Positions 34,413-43,222 of a stretch of DNA of 64,000 bases are shown here, one piece after another. The position numbers and the translations under genes were made by a program. A model generated the notes under the pieces. The model saw nothing but the letters and a program-made list of their open reading frames with translations, was not told where the DNA came from and searched no databases. Source of the DNA: Paraburkholderia metrosideri (GTDB lineage: Bacteria > Pseudomonadota > Gammaproteobacteria > Burkholderiales > Burkholderiaceae); contig NZ_CAJHCP010000002.1 of the NCBI RefSeq assembly GCF_904848625.1, positions 558,001 through 622,000 on the forward strand, read 5' to 3'. Positions within the stretch are counted from its first letter, which is position 1. The number at the start of each line of letters is the position of its first letter.

Positions 34413-36032
34413 ATGGCCGACGCACAAAAAACCGAACAGGCCGATATCGTCGTAGTCGGATCGGGCGTCGCCGGTGCGATCGTCGCGCATCAGATGGCGC
34501 TTGCGGGCAAGTCCGTGATCCTGCTCGAAGCCGGGCCGCGTATGCCGCGCTGGGAAACAGTGGAGCGCTTTCGCAACCAGTTCGACAAGTCGGACAACTC
34601 CGCGCCGTATCCGTCCACTGCGTGGGCGCCGCATCCCGAATACGGTCCGGCCAATAACTATCTGATCCTGAAGGGCGAGCACAAATTCAACTCGCAGTAC
34701 ATTCGCGCAGTGGGCGGCACGACGTGGCACTGGGCGGCCTCCGCGTGGCGCTTCATGCCGAACGACTTCAAGATGAAGACCGTCTACGGCGTGGGCCGCG
34801 ACTGGCCGATGGAGTATGAAGAACTCGAGGCGTACTATCAGCGCGCCGAAGAAGAGCTGGGCGTGTGGGGGCCGTCCGACGAACAGCTCGGTTCGCCGCG
34901 CAGCCAGCCTTATCCGATGGCGCCGCTGCCGCTTTCGTACAACGAGCAGGTGATCAAAAGCAAGCTCAACGCGTACGATTCGCACTTCAACGTCGTGACC
35001 GAGCCGGTCGCGCGCAACAGCCGTCCGTACGATGGCCGCCCGACCTGTTGCGGGAATAACAACTGCATGCCGATCTGCCCGATCGGTGCGATGTACAACG
35101 GCATCGTGCACGTCGAAAAAGCCGAAGCAGCGGGCGCAAAACTGATCGAAAACGCGGTCGTGTTCAAGCTCGAAGTCGGTCCTGACAAACGCATTACCGC
35201 TGCGTTGTACAAGGACCCGCAAGGCAACGAGCATCGCGTGGAAGCCAGGTACTTCGTGCTGGCCGCGAACGGCATCGAGACGCCGAAGATCATGCTGATG
35301 TCGACCAGTGCCGACTTCCCGCACGGCGTGGGCAATAGCTCCGACATGGTGGGCCGCAATCTGATGGATCACCCCGGCACCGGCGTCACGTTCTATGCGG
35401 ACGAAAAACTGTGGCCTGGCCGTGGCCCACAGGAAATGACGTCATTGATCGGCTTTCGCGACGGCCCGTTCCGCGCGACGGAAGCCGCTAAAAAGATTCA
35501 CCTGTCGAACATGTCGCGCATCGATACGGAAACGGCGAAGATTTTCAAGCAGGGCAAGCTGATCAAGCCAGCCGATCTGGACGCGCAGATTCGCGACCGC
35601 TCCGCGCGTTTCGTCGAGTTCGACTGCTTCCACGAGATTCTGCCGCAACCGGTCAACCGCATCGTGCCCAGCACGACGGAGAAAGACGCGATCGGTATTC
35701 CGCGTCCGGAGATCACTTATCAGATCGACGACTACGTGAAGCGGGGAGCCGTGCATACCCGCGAGGTCTATGCAACCGCAGCGCAGGTTCTCGGCGGCAC
35801 CGAAATCGAGTATCAGGACGAATTCGCGCCGAACAATCACATCACCGGCGCGACGATCATGGGCAGCGATCCGCGCGACTCGGTGGTCGACAAGCATTGC
35901 CGTACGTTCGATCACCCGAACCTGTTCATCTCCAGCAGCGCAACCATGCCGACCGTGGGCACCGTCAACGTGACGCTGACCATCGCCGCGCTCGCGCTTC
36001 GTATGGCCGACCAGTTGAAGAAGGAGGTCTGA
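34413..36032 (+). CDS. FAD glucose dehydrogenase alpha subunit (GMC family, 3Fe-4S)
   Basis: This 539-residue flavoprotein oxidises a sugar, most likely glucose to gluconolactone, in the periplasm. The FAD-binding GSGVAG is at 16-21, and YIRAVGGTTWHW is the second GMC block. Four Cys at 212, 213, 218 and 222 (CCGNNNCMPIC) match the spacing of the 3Fe-4S cluster of the Burkholderia cepacia enzyme. NNHITGATIMG near residue 475 and the later VVDKHCRTFDHPNLFISSSA and PTVGTVNVTLTIAALALR blocks hold the active-site His/Asn region. From memory the sequence follows the B. cepacia protein closely over its whole length. It has no signal of its own and relies on the gamma subunit for export. Confidence 0.93.
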   Translation: MADAQKTEQADIVVVGSGVAGAIVAHQMALAGKSVILLEAGPRMPRWETVERFRNQFDKSDNSAPYPSTAWAPHPEYGPANNYLILKGEHKFNSQYIRAVGGTTWHWAASAWRFMPNDFKMKTVYGVGRDWPMEYEELEAYYQRAEEELGVWGPSDEQLGSPRSQPYPMAPLPLSYNEQVIKSKLNAYDSHFNVVTEPVARNSRPYDGRPTCCGNNNCMPICPIGAMYNGIVHVEKAEAAGAKLIENAVVFKLEVGPDKRITAALYKDPQGNEHRVEARYFVLAANGIETPKIMLMSTSADFPHGVGNSSDMVGRNLMDHPGTGVTFYADEKLWPGRGPQEMTSLIGFRDGPFRATEAAKKIHLSNMSRIDTETAKIFKQGKLIKPADLDAQIRDRSARFVEFDCFHEILPQPVNRIVPSTTEKDAIGIPRPEITYQIDDYVKRGAVHTREVYATAAQVLGGTEIEYQDEFAPNNHITGATIMGSDPRDSVVDKHCRTFDHPNLFISSSATMPTVGTVNVTLTIAALALRMADQLKKEV

Positions 36033-36034
36033 CC

Positions 36035-37327
36035 ATGCTGAAGATGAAGAAAACTCTCTATGGCGTGCTGGCCGCTGCGTTGGCGCTGCCTTCTTTGGCG
36101 CACGCGGATGCTTCTGTCAGCAGCAACGACACCGCATTGATCAAACGCGGCGAATACCTCGCCACAGCCGGTGACTGTATGGCCTGTCATACAGTCGCTG
36201 GAGGACGGCCATTTGCCGGTGGTTTGCCGCTGAAGGTGCCGATGCTCGGCACGATCTATTCGAGCAACATCACGCCGGATCCGCAAACGGGGATCGGCAC
36301 ATGGACGCTCGAAGAGTTCGATCGCGCGCTTCGTAAAGGCGTGTCGAAGGACGGCCACAATCTGTATCCGGCGATGCCGTACGTGTCGTACGCGAAGATC
36401 AGCGACGACGACGTGCGGGCACTATTCGCGTATTTCCGTTACGGCGTGGCGCCCGTGAAAGAGGCCACGCGTCAAAGCGATATTCCATGGCCGCTGAACA
36501 TGCGCTGGCCGCTGAAAGCATGGAACGCGGTGTTCCTGAAGAGCGGGCCGTATCAGGACAAGTCGGGCCAGAGCGTGGAATGGAATCGCGGTGCGTATCT
36601 CGTGCAAGGTCTCGCGCATTGCAGCACGTGCCACACGCCGCGCGGCTTCGCGATGCAGGAGGTCGCGCTCGACGAAACCGGCGGCGGCTTCCTGAGCGGC
36701 TCGGTGCTGGCGGGCTGGGAAGGTTACAACATCACTTCGTCGGCGAATAGCGGGATCGGTACGTGGACCCCCGAGCAACTCAAGCAGTATCTGCAAACCG
36801 GCCACGTGCAAGGTCTGGGTGGCGCGGCGGGACCCATGGGCGAGGCGGTCGAGCATAGCTTCTCGAAGATGACCGACGCCGACGTTGCCGCGATCACCAC
36901 CTACGTGCACACGGTGCCTGCGGTGGAAGACGGCAGCAAGCAGCCGCGCGGCTCGTGGGGCAAGCCGGCGACAGACGTGACGCGCCTGCGTGGCGTGGCG
37001 ATGAGCGAGGGCACGATCGACCCTGCGCGGCTGTTCCTCGGCAATTGCGCGAGTTGTCACCAGGCACCCGGCAAGGGCACGCCGGATGGCTACTATCCGC
37101 CGCTGATGCACAACACGACAGTGGGCGCATCGAATCCGAATAACCTGATGCAGGTGATCTTGCATGGGGTGCATCGGACAACCTCGAATAGCGATGTCGG
37201 CATGCCGGGCTTTGCTGTGCAATTGAGCAATGACCAGATCGCTGCGCTGACGAATTACGTGACGACGCAGTTCGGCAATCCCGCGTCCTCGCGGGTGAGT
37301 GCGCAGGACGTCGCGAAGTTGCGGTGA
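36035..37327 (+). CDS. FAD glucose dehydrogenase beta subunit (tri-haem cytochrome c)
   Basis: The 430-residue product has a signal peptide (MLKMKKTLYGVLAAALALPS...AHA) and three c-type haem sites: CMACH at 48-52, CSTCH near 196 and CASCH near 337. It receives electrons from the flavoprotein and passes them to the respiratory chain. AAGGAGG precedes the ATG at 36035, inside the end of the alpha gene, so the three genes form one operon in the order gamma-alpha-beta, as in Burkholderia cepacia. Layout resembles other membrane-bound alcohol and gluconate dehydrogenase cytochromes. It is followed by a strong terminator. Confidence 0.93.
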   Translation: MLKMKKTLYGVLAAALALPSLAHADASVSSNDTALIKRGEYLATAGDCMACHTVAGGRPFAGGLPLKVPMLGTIYSSNITPDPQTGIGTWTLEEFDRALRKGVSKDGHNLYPAMPYVSYAKISDDDVRALFAYFRYGVAPVKEATRQSDIPWPLNMRWPLKAWNAVFLKSGPYQDKSGQSVEWNRGAYLVQGLAHCSTCHTPRGFAMQEVALDETGGGFLSGSVLAGWEGYNITSSANSGIGTWTPEQLKQYLQTGHVQGLGGAAGPMGEAVEHSFSKMTDADVAAITTYVHTVPAVEDGSKQPRGSWGKPATDVTRLRGVAMSEGTIDPARLFLGNCASCHQAPGKGTPDGYYPPLMHNTTVGASNPNNLMQVILHGVHRTTSNSDVGMPGFAVQLSNDQIAALTNYVTTQFGNPASSRVSAQDVAKLR

Positions 37328-37347
37328 AGTCGAGGTGATTTGACTGG

Positions 37348-37383
37348 AGCGGTCAGGGAGCGATATTCCTGACCGCTTTTTTT
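37348..37383 (+). terminator. Rho-independent terminator of the glucose dehydrogenase operon
   Basis: GCGGTCAGG (37349-37357) pairs perfectly with CCTGACCGC (37368-37376) around a 10-base loop, followed by seven T. It lies 21 bases past the operon's last stop. Confidence 0.92.
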
Positions 37384-37698
37384 CTGCTTCTGACGGTTTA
37401 GCCCCGTTCGCCTCAGGGAGAACGCTGAGGCCGCAGCCGGATTCAATCTCGTCATTCTCCCGCCAGCATTACCACTGGGGGTTCCGCAACACGGCAGCGC
37501 AAAGCCGCCAGATCGCCCTGATTCAACCTCCATCCCCCGGTTTTCGTCCGCGAAACGCTAGCGCTGCGCGTGGAACGCGTATTGCTCGATTCCGTTAAAC
37601 GCGTGATGTCATTGCCGACGCACGCGTCGCAGGATCACATCGAACACAGCGCATTGGCGTACTAACCAGTGCGGGAAAAGAGAACAGGGAAAGGGAAC
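37384..37698. other. Intergenic spacer, nothing recognised
   Basis: About 315 bases between the glucose dehydrogenase terminator and the DUF6723-like gene. No frame, repeat or RNA is convincing. Confidence 0.4.
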
Positions 37699-37944
37699 AT
37701 GGCGCGACATAAGTCCGACGTTGCTGACGATGACTTCGAAATTTACGCCAGCTACCACGGCACAGGCGATGGCCGTTACGTGGGTGGGCTGAAAGTCATC
37801 AGAAAAGCGGACAGGAGGATTCTCTTTCCGTTTGACGGCGCACCCGAGATCGGCCCGTATGCGACGGCGGACGAGGCCCGGCGCGCGGCGGTCGATTATG
37901 GCCGCGAGATTATCGCGGCCGATCGCGCTTCGCCAGAGAAGTGA
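37699..37944 (+). CDS. Small DUF6723-like protein
   Basis: An 81-residue soluble protein with DDDFEIYASYHGTGDGRYVGGLKVIRK, then FPFDGAPEIGPYATADEARRAA. I recognise this as a family common in Burkholderia, labelled DUF6723 from memory; its function is unknown. GGGAAC precedes the ATG at 37699; an upstream in-frame start at 37669 adds ten residues. A hairpin just downstream ends the opposite-strand gene. Confidence 0.75.
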   Translation: MARHKSDVADDDFEIYASYHGTGDGRYVGGLKVIRKADRRILFPFDGAPEIGPYATADEARRAAVDYGREIIAADRASPEK

Positions 37945-37950
37945 CAGACG

Positions 37951-37984
37951 AAAAACCCGCGCGGCGTGCTTCACACGTCGCGCG
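37951..37984 (-). terminator. Terminator hairpin for the minus-strand gene
   Basis: CGCGCGGCGTG (37958-37968) pairs with CACGTCGCGCG (37974-37984) with one wobble; on the minus strand five T follow. It serves the gene at 38056-38292 and may also stop the DUF6723-like gene. Confidence 0.7.
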
Positions 37985-38055
37985 ACCTTGCTTCATTCAC
38001 CTCGTCGATTCAAGTCAATCGACATCGCACCTTGCGTAACGACGCCTCTTTCCAG

Positions 38056-38292
38056 TCAGGGCATCCCGCCTAACGAAGGCGAAATCGTGCTGCCCCGGCC
38101 CGGATCGTCGGGATGTTCGTCGGGCACAGTTGGTTTCGCCGACAGCGGCGGATGGCTTCGATAGCAGCTATCGATCGATGTATCGACCAGGCAGCGCTGG
38201 AATGAATCGGCATCGTCTTTTTTGGCGAAGGTGTACAGGGTCCGCTCGACCTGCACTTCCGTATCGGATACGCGAATCGTGGTCATTGTCAT
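38056..38292 (-). CDS. Small hypothetical protein
   Basis: A 78-residue protein I do not recognise. It starts MTMTTIRVSDTEVQVERTLY, has one Cys pair (CLVDTSIDSC) and ends in a Pro-rich tail. AAAGGAGAGC directly precedes the ATG at 38292 on the minus strand, and a terminator hairpin follows, which supports a real gene. No signal peptide or membrane segment. Confidence 0.7.
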   Translation of the reverse strand: MTMTTIRVSDTEVQVERTLYTFAKKDDADSFQRCLVDTSIDSCYRSHPPLSAKPTVPDEHPDDPGRGSTISPSLGGMP

Positions 38293-38458
38293 GGCGCTCT
38301 CCTTTTTACAAAAAAATGGTCCAAACCGTGAGCCATGAGTCCGCAACGGCCGTGCCCAGTGCGCCTCAACGCTGGCTCCCCGCTGAAAAGTGCGCAATCT
38401 GGCAGAGAGGGACCGGATGTTGCTGCATCGATAAAGTGATGATTAACAGGAGAGCGTC

Positions 38459-38722
38459 ATGCAGGACGACACACCGCGCAAAAATCTCGACGCGCAAAAC
38501 GTTTCGGATGAAGTCAAGGCGCGTAACAAGCCCAGCGGAACGCATTACGTTGAACCCAGCCCGCTCGGTATCGAACCGGTCGAGCAAACCGGCGTCGACA
38601 AGGCAACCAATCCGCCGCGTTCGAGTGAGCACCCGGTGCATAGCGCCGAAGTGCCGCTTGGCACGGGCGAGCACGCCGAGCCGCCGGGAGGCGGCGGCCG
38701 CGAATCGCAACGCAAGGACTGA
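38459..38722 (+). CDS. Small hydrophilic protein, probably disordered
   Basis: An 87-residue, strongly polar and Pro/Gly-rich protein (PPRSSEHPVHSAEVPLGTGE, PPGGGGRESQRKD) with no predicted fold, signal peptide or membrane segment. ACAGGAGAGCGTC lies before the ATG, a good ribosome site. I do not know its function. Such proteins in Burkholderia are often stress-linked, which is only a guess here. Confidence 0.65.
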   Translation: MQDDTPRKNLDAQNVSDEVKARNKPSGTHYVEPSPLGIEPVEQTGVDKATNPPRSSEHPVHSAEVPLGTGEHAEPPGGGGRESQRKD

Positions 38723-38832
38723 CGGCGTGCGAATGGCGTGCGAGCGCAGCGGGCGCGCTTTATGCAGCCCCGGGTTTATGCAGTGAACTACGCCATGAAG
38801 AAGTTAGCGCAGCAAAGGAACAGGAGCCAGAT

Positions 38833-39378
38833 ATGTACAACGATTCGAAACACGGATTCGAAGCGGCTCAGACCCAGTACGAAGTATTTATGTTGCCACC
38901 GCATGACTGGGTGCCCAATAACCGTAAATTGCCGGTAGCGATTTATCGACGGGCACTTGAGCCCGATTCCGGTGATCTCGCGGCTGCTTTTGAACTGTTG
39001 TTCGAGCAGAACCAGTGGCCTCCGCAATGGCGCGACGGCATTTTCGACTACCACCATTTTCACGCCAGCGCGCACGAAGTGCTGGGCGTCACGGACGGTT
39101 CCGCGCAAGTGATCGTTGGTGGTCCGGGCGGTCGGGTGGTCACGATCAATGCGGGTGACGTGTTGCTGCTGCCTGCCGGAACTGGCCATTGCCTGCAGTC
39201 GTTCGCGCGGCATTTTCAGGTGGTGGCGGGATATCCGGAAGGACAGCAGTGGGATATCCGCCGCGAAGCGCTGACCCCCGAAGAACAGGCGCTCATGGAA
39301 GCTTTGCCGTTTCCCCCGACAGATCCCGTCGATGGCGATCGTGGCCCGGTTGTCGAACATTGGCTGAAGGCAGTTTGA
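38833..39378 (+). CDS. Cupin-domain protein (YjlB-like)
   Basis: A 181-residue single-domain cupin. Metal-ligand-type residues appear in DYHHFHASAHEVLGVTDG (cupin motif 1) and in the later LLLPAGTGHCLQSF (motif 2), around a beta-barrel core with VIVGGPGGRVVTINAGDV. This length and arrangement fit the YjlB-like group, whose reaction is unknown. AGGAACAGGAGCCAGAT precedes its start. It is followed by a clear terminator, so it is its own unit. Confidence 0.85.
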   Translation: MYNDSKHGFEAAQTQYEVFMLPPHDWVPNNRKLPVAIYRRALEPDSGDLAAAFELLFEQNQWPPQWRDGIFDYHHFHASAHEVLGVTDGSAQVIVGGPGGRVVTINAGDVLLLPAGTGHCLQSFARHFQVVAGYPEGQQWDIRREALTPEEQALMEALPFPPTDPVDGDRGPVVEHWLKAV

Positions 39379-39401
39379 ACCTGAGGCTGGAGGCAGCTTG
39401 C

Positions 39402-39430
39402 ACCGGCGCCCGGTATCCGCGCCGGTTTTT
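39402..39430 (+). terminator. Rho-independent terminator after the cupin gene
   Basis: CCGGCGC (39403-39409) pairs with GCGCCGG (39419-39425) around a 9-base loop and is followed by five T. It lies about 25 bases after the stop. Confidence 0.88.
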
Positions 39431-39735
39431 CTGTTTAGGCCAGCCATATTTTGCCCATGAACATCGGCACTTTCGCAAGCTTCATGAAAGTTTGACCGTC
39501 AATCCCGACCCGCGCGACGCATTCCGCGATGCCAGATGTAAAGCGCAGTGCAGGTTTGCGCGCATCGGCGCATCATCGGTGAAGTCTCGCTGTGGTCTCT
39601 CATGCGTTGTTGCACGTCAACACGGTTTGCCGGGTTTGCTCACGCCGCTGCTTAGCCCAACATCACGCACTGCGATGGCGTGCGAGGCGCCGCATTCCCG
39701 GCCATTCTCCCAACCGCCGAACAAGGAGTGTTTCC
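39431..39735. other. Leader region of the transketolase gene
   Basis: About 305 bases with a frame that extends the transketolase upstream but lacks coding character. It should hold the tkt promoter; I saw no clear one and no structured RNA. Confidence 0.4.
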
Positions 39736-41826
39736 ATGCAAAACGATCCCGCCCTCGATCAGCTGTGCATCAATACGATTCGCACGCTGTCGATGGACGC
39801 TGTGCAAAAGGCCAATTCCGGACACCCTGGTACGCCAATGGCCCTGGCACCGGTCGCCTATCATCTGTGGCAGAACCATTTGCGCTACGACCCGGACGAG
39901 CCGTTGTGGCCGAACCGTGATCGCTTCGTGTTGTCAGTCGGACATGCTTCGATGCTGCTTTATTCGCTGCTGCATCTGGCGAACGTCAAAGCCGTCGATG
40001 AGCATAGCAAGCCGACCGGCGGCCCCGCCGTATCGCTCGACGATATAGAACATTTCCGCCAGATCGGTAGCAAGACACCGGGCCACCCGGAATACCGGAT
40101 GACCACCGGCGTCGAAACCACGACTGGCCCGCTCGGCCAGGGGTTAGGTAATAGCGTCGGCATGGCGATGGCGGCGCGCTGGTATGAAAGCCATTTCAAT
40201 CAGCCCGATACTGCGTTGTTCGACTATCGCGTGTATGCGCTGTGTGGCGACGGCGACATGATGGAAGGTATCTCGCACGAAGCAGCGTCGCTGGCCGGCC
40301 ATCTGAAACTGTCGAACCTGATCTGGATTTACGACAGTAACCGCGTGACGATTGAAGGCCACACCGACCTTGCGTATAGCGACGACGTGGAAACGCGCTT
40401 TCGCGGCTACCACTGGCACACGTTGCATGTCGACGACGCGAACGACGCCGCCGCGCTGGAAAAAGCCTTTGTCGAAGCGAAAAGCGTCACCGACAAGCCG
40501 ACGCTGATCGTCGTCCATAGCATTATTGGCTGGGGCGCCCCGCATAAACAGGATACGTCGGGTGCGCATGGCGAACCCCTCGGCGTGGAAGAAGTGGCAC
40601 TGGCGAAGAAATTCTACGGCTGGCCCGAAGACAAATTCTTCTACGTGCCGGACGGGGTGCATGAACGCTTCGCGCAAGGCATCGGCGCACGAGGCAAAGC
40701 GGCGCGCGCTGAATGGCAGTCGAAGCTCGACGCGTACAGCAAGCAACACCCGGAACTCGCACGCGAATTCGAGCAGATCGAAGCGCACGAATTGCCTGAG
40801 GGATGGGACAGCGACATTCCGACATTCGACGCGGACCCGAAGGGCGTCGCGTCACGCGAGTCGTCGGGCAAGGTGCTCAATGCGATTGCCGCGCGTGTTC
40901 CATGGATGATCGGCGGTGCAGCGGATCTGTCGCCGTCGACGAAAACCAATCTGAAATTCGAAGGCGCTGGCAGTTTTGAAGCAGATAACTATGGCGGCCG
41001 CAATCTGCATTTCGGGATTCGCGAACACGTGATGGGCGCAGCAGTGAACGGACTTGCATTGTCGAATCTGCGGCCTTACGGTTCGACGTTCCTGATTTTC
41101 AGCGACTATATGAAGCCGCCAATCCGCTTGTCGGCGATCATGGAGGTGCCTGCCATTTACGTGTTCACGCACGATTCGATCGGTGTCGGTGAAGATGGTC
41201 CGACCCATCAGCCGATCGAACAATTGGCGTCGCTGCGCGGCGTGCCGGGTCTGACCGTGTTGCGTCCGGGCGATGCCAACGAAGTCGCCGAAGCATGGCG
41301 AGTGGCGATGTCGCAACCGCAACGGCCCTCGTGCATCGTCGTGTCGCGCCAGGCTTTGCCGACCCTCGACCGCAGCCGCTATGCCGCGGCTAGCGGCGTG
41401 CAGAAGGGCGCCTATGTGCTCGCCGACGCAGCGGACGGCAAGAAGCCGCAAGTGATCCTGATGGCCACCGGCAGCGAACTGTCGGTCTGTGTCGACGTAT
41501 ACGAGAAGCTCAAAGGCGAGGGCATTGCAGCGCGAGTCGTGTCGATGCCGTCATGGGATATCTTCGAGCGTCAGGACGACGCCTATCAGGACTCGGTGCT
41601 GCCGCCCGACGTCAATGCGCGCGTCGCCGTGGAACAGGCCGCTACGCTTGGCTGGGACCGCTACGTGGGGAGGCACGGCGCGCAGGTGGTGATGCATACG
41701 TTCGGTGCGTCCGCGCCGCTGCCCGAGTTGAAGAAGAAATTCGGTTTCACGCCGGAGCATATCTATGAAGCGGCGAAGGAGCAGATCGCGCGCGTTAAGT
41801 CGCAGGCGAACGGCGGTTCGGAGTGA
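39736..41826 (+). CDS. tkt: Transketolase
   Basis: This 696-residue enzyme transfers two-carbon units between sugar phosphates in the pentose phosphate pathway, using thiamine diphosphate. Key blocks: NTIRTLSMDAVQKANSGHPG at the N-terminus (the substrate-binding His in SGHPG), TGPLGQGLGNSVGMAMA, the thiamine-binding GDGDMMEGISHEAASLAGH with DSNRVTIEG, and the central NLHFGIREHVMGAAVNGLAL catalytic region. The C-terminal domain carries ATGSELSVCVDVYEKL. Full length for the family. AACAAGGAGTGTTTCC precedes the ATG at 39736. It is single, with a strong shared hairpin after it. Confidence 0.97.
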   Translation: MQNDPALDQLCINTIRTLSMDAVQKANSGHPGTPMALAPVAYHLWQNHLRYDPDEPLWPNRDRFVLSVGHASMLLYSLLHLANVKAVDEHSKPTGGPAVSLDDIEHFRQIGSKTPGHPEYRMTTGVETTTGPLGQGLGNSVGMAMAARWYESHFNQPDTALFDYRVYALCGDGDMMEGISHEAASLAGHLKLSNLIWIYDSNRVTIEGHTDLAYSDDVETRFRGYHWHTLHVDDANDAAALEKAFVEAKSVTDKPTLIVVHSIIGWGAPHKQDTSGAHGEPLGVEEVALAKKFYGWPEDKFFYVPDGVHERFAQGIGARGKAARAEWQSKLDAYSKQHPELAREFEQIEAHELPEGWDSDIPTFDADPKGVASRESSGKVLNAIAARVPWMIGGAADLSPSTKTNLKFEGAGSFEADNYGGRNLHFGIREHVMGAAVNGLALSNLRPYGSTFLIFSDYMKPPIRLSAIMEVPAIYVFTHDSIGVGEDGPTHQPIEQLASLRGVPGLTVLRPGDANEVAEAWRVAMSQPQRPSCIVVSRQALPTLDRSRYAAASGVQKGAYVLADAADGKKPQVILMATGSELSVCVDVYEKLKGEGIAARVVSMPSWDIFERQDDAYQDSVLPPDVNARVAVEQAATLGWDRYVGRHGAQVVMHTFGASAPLPELKKKFGFTPEHIYEAAKEQIARVKSQANGGSE

Positions 41827-41861
41827 TGTCAGGTTAAGCGCCTGAATTAAGGCGTGATGTG

Positions 41862-41899
41862 AAAACCCGGCGGCTTGAGCTTTCGAAAGCCGCCGGGTT
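41862..41899. terminator. Bidirectional terminator between transketolase and lipoprotein gene
   Basis: A perfect 13-bp stem (41864-41876 with 41887-41899) lies between two convergent genes. On the minus strand it is followed by TTTT, and on the plus strand by TT only. Confidence 0.88.
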
Positions 41900-41910
41900 C
41901 TGGTCTCACT

Positions 41911-42996
41911 TCAATTGGCTGGAATCGTCACCACCGGCGCTTTGCTACTAGTATCGGCTTCCCCTAGCGCCATCAGATTCTGCACGACGGTGAACGCATA
42001 TTTCGAATCGAAGTCGTTGCGCTCCACCCAATACATCGACGACCCGTAAGCAATCGATACATATGCATTGTCCGGCGCGGTTTTTCCCGAATGCACGATG
42101 ATCGTCGGCCGGGTTTCTCCGCCGATCAAACCAACCGTCGGCTTAGTCGAACCGTCGGCGATGCGTTCCACGGGCACCTGCACCTGCGCGCCGAGGTCGG
42201 TCAGAATGCCGAGCACCGAGCGCGTCACCATCGGAATCTTGTCGCCCTTTCGGGAGGTCGACGAAGGCCCATAAACCAGCTCGTAGGTCCGCGTATTCGA
42301 CGACAGACGCAGCAGCTTGCGCACTTGCGCGAGGTCGGCGGCCGTTTGCGACGACTCGCCGCTGGTGGTCGCGCCCATCACCAGAAAGACGCCCATCGGG
42401 GCGTTCTTACCGTCGCCCTGACGTGACTCGACGTTTAATTCACCAGCCAGTTGCAGTCGTCGCAATGCCTGCAGTAATTCGAAGAAGCCTGGCGCTCCGG
42501 CGCTGTTCTCGCCGCCGAGCGCATTGCCGTTCTGCAACCCGCCAACCGATTGCGCGGTGATCCGCAACAGCAGATCGATCGGAATACCGCCTTCGGCAAG
42601 CGGCAACACGAGCGACGGCGCGAGCGGCCGGATATACGCAGAGGCGAACGCCTCGCCGGTGGTCGGCGTGAACGTGAAGGTCGGATGATTCGAGTAAGAC
42701 ACGCTGCCGGTCGCGGTCGCGTAATTCGGCATGCTGCCGGAGCCAGCGTTGGCTGTTGCTCCGGCAGTCGTGTCGAATGTGTAGGCGGCGATGATGTTGC
42801 TGACGGTCAGGAACGCCGGTGCATCGCCGTAGCGCAGTCCGATCACGGCGGCGAGAATTTCACGTTTCTTCGCGTCGCCCAATGCCCGTGCGTAGTCGAC
42901 CTGGTCGGCCTTGAGCCGGGCCGGACCGATATGCACGCATGCGGAAGTGACGCACGCCGCGCACAGCGCCGCGGCAACAGAAGCTGTTCTGATCAT
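41911..42996 (-). CDS. Probable lipoprotein of unknown function
   Basis: A 361-residue exported protein I do not recognise. From the ATG at 42996 it reads MIRTASVAAALCAACVTSAC, a lipoprotein-like signal with Cys20 as candidate lipid site (TSAC), though an earlier Cys also occurs. The mature part has GLRYGDAPAFLTVSNIIAAY near the start and a later GVFLVMGATT and YVSIAYGSSMYWVERNDFDSKYAF near the end. No enzyme motif was identified. Longer in-frame starts to 43194 give no signal peptide, supporting the chosen start. Confidence 0.7.
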   Translation of the reverse strand: MIRTASVAAALCAACVTSACVHIGPARLKADQVDYARALGDAKKREILAAVIGLRYGDAPAFLTVSNIIAAYTFDTTAGATANAGSGSMPNYATATGSVSYSNHPTFTFTPTTGEAFASAYIRPLAPSLVLPLAEGGIPIDLLLRITAQSVGGLQNGNALGGENSAGAPGFFELLQALRRLQLAGELNVESRQGDGKNAPMGVFLVMGATTSGESSQTAADLAQVRKLLRLSSNTRTYELVYGPSSTSRKGDKIPMVTRSVLGILTDLGAQVQVPVERIADGSTKPTVGLIGGETRPTIIVHSGKTAPDNAYVSIAYGSSMYWVERNDFDSKYAFTVVQNLMALGEADTSSKAPVVTIPAN

Positions 42997-43222
42997 GGCA
43001 ACGATGAAAGCGGACGGTAATCCGCTGATGAATGGGCCCGCAACGGCGGTAGCAGGGCGCATTCCCGCGCGGCTCGCGCGGCTCGTCGAGGTCTTCTTTC
43101 TGCTTATGAATAGGGCTTTGCGCGTGGCGCGCTGCGTTTTGAGCGCCACGCAGGATTTGCCGTTGCATTGCAAGATTTGCACGAGAGGCGGCACTCGTCG
43201 CGCCGGTCCGGAAGATCGGCAA

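Noticed and set aside
33927..35372. 481-codon minus-strand frame opposite the glucose dehydrogenase genes
   Set aside because: Antisense shadow spanning two well-identified genes.
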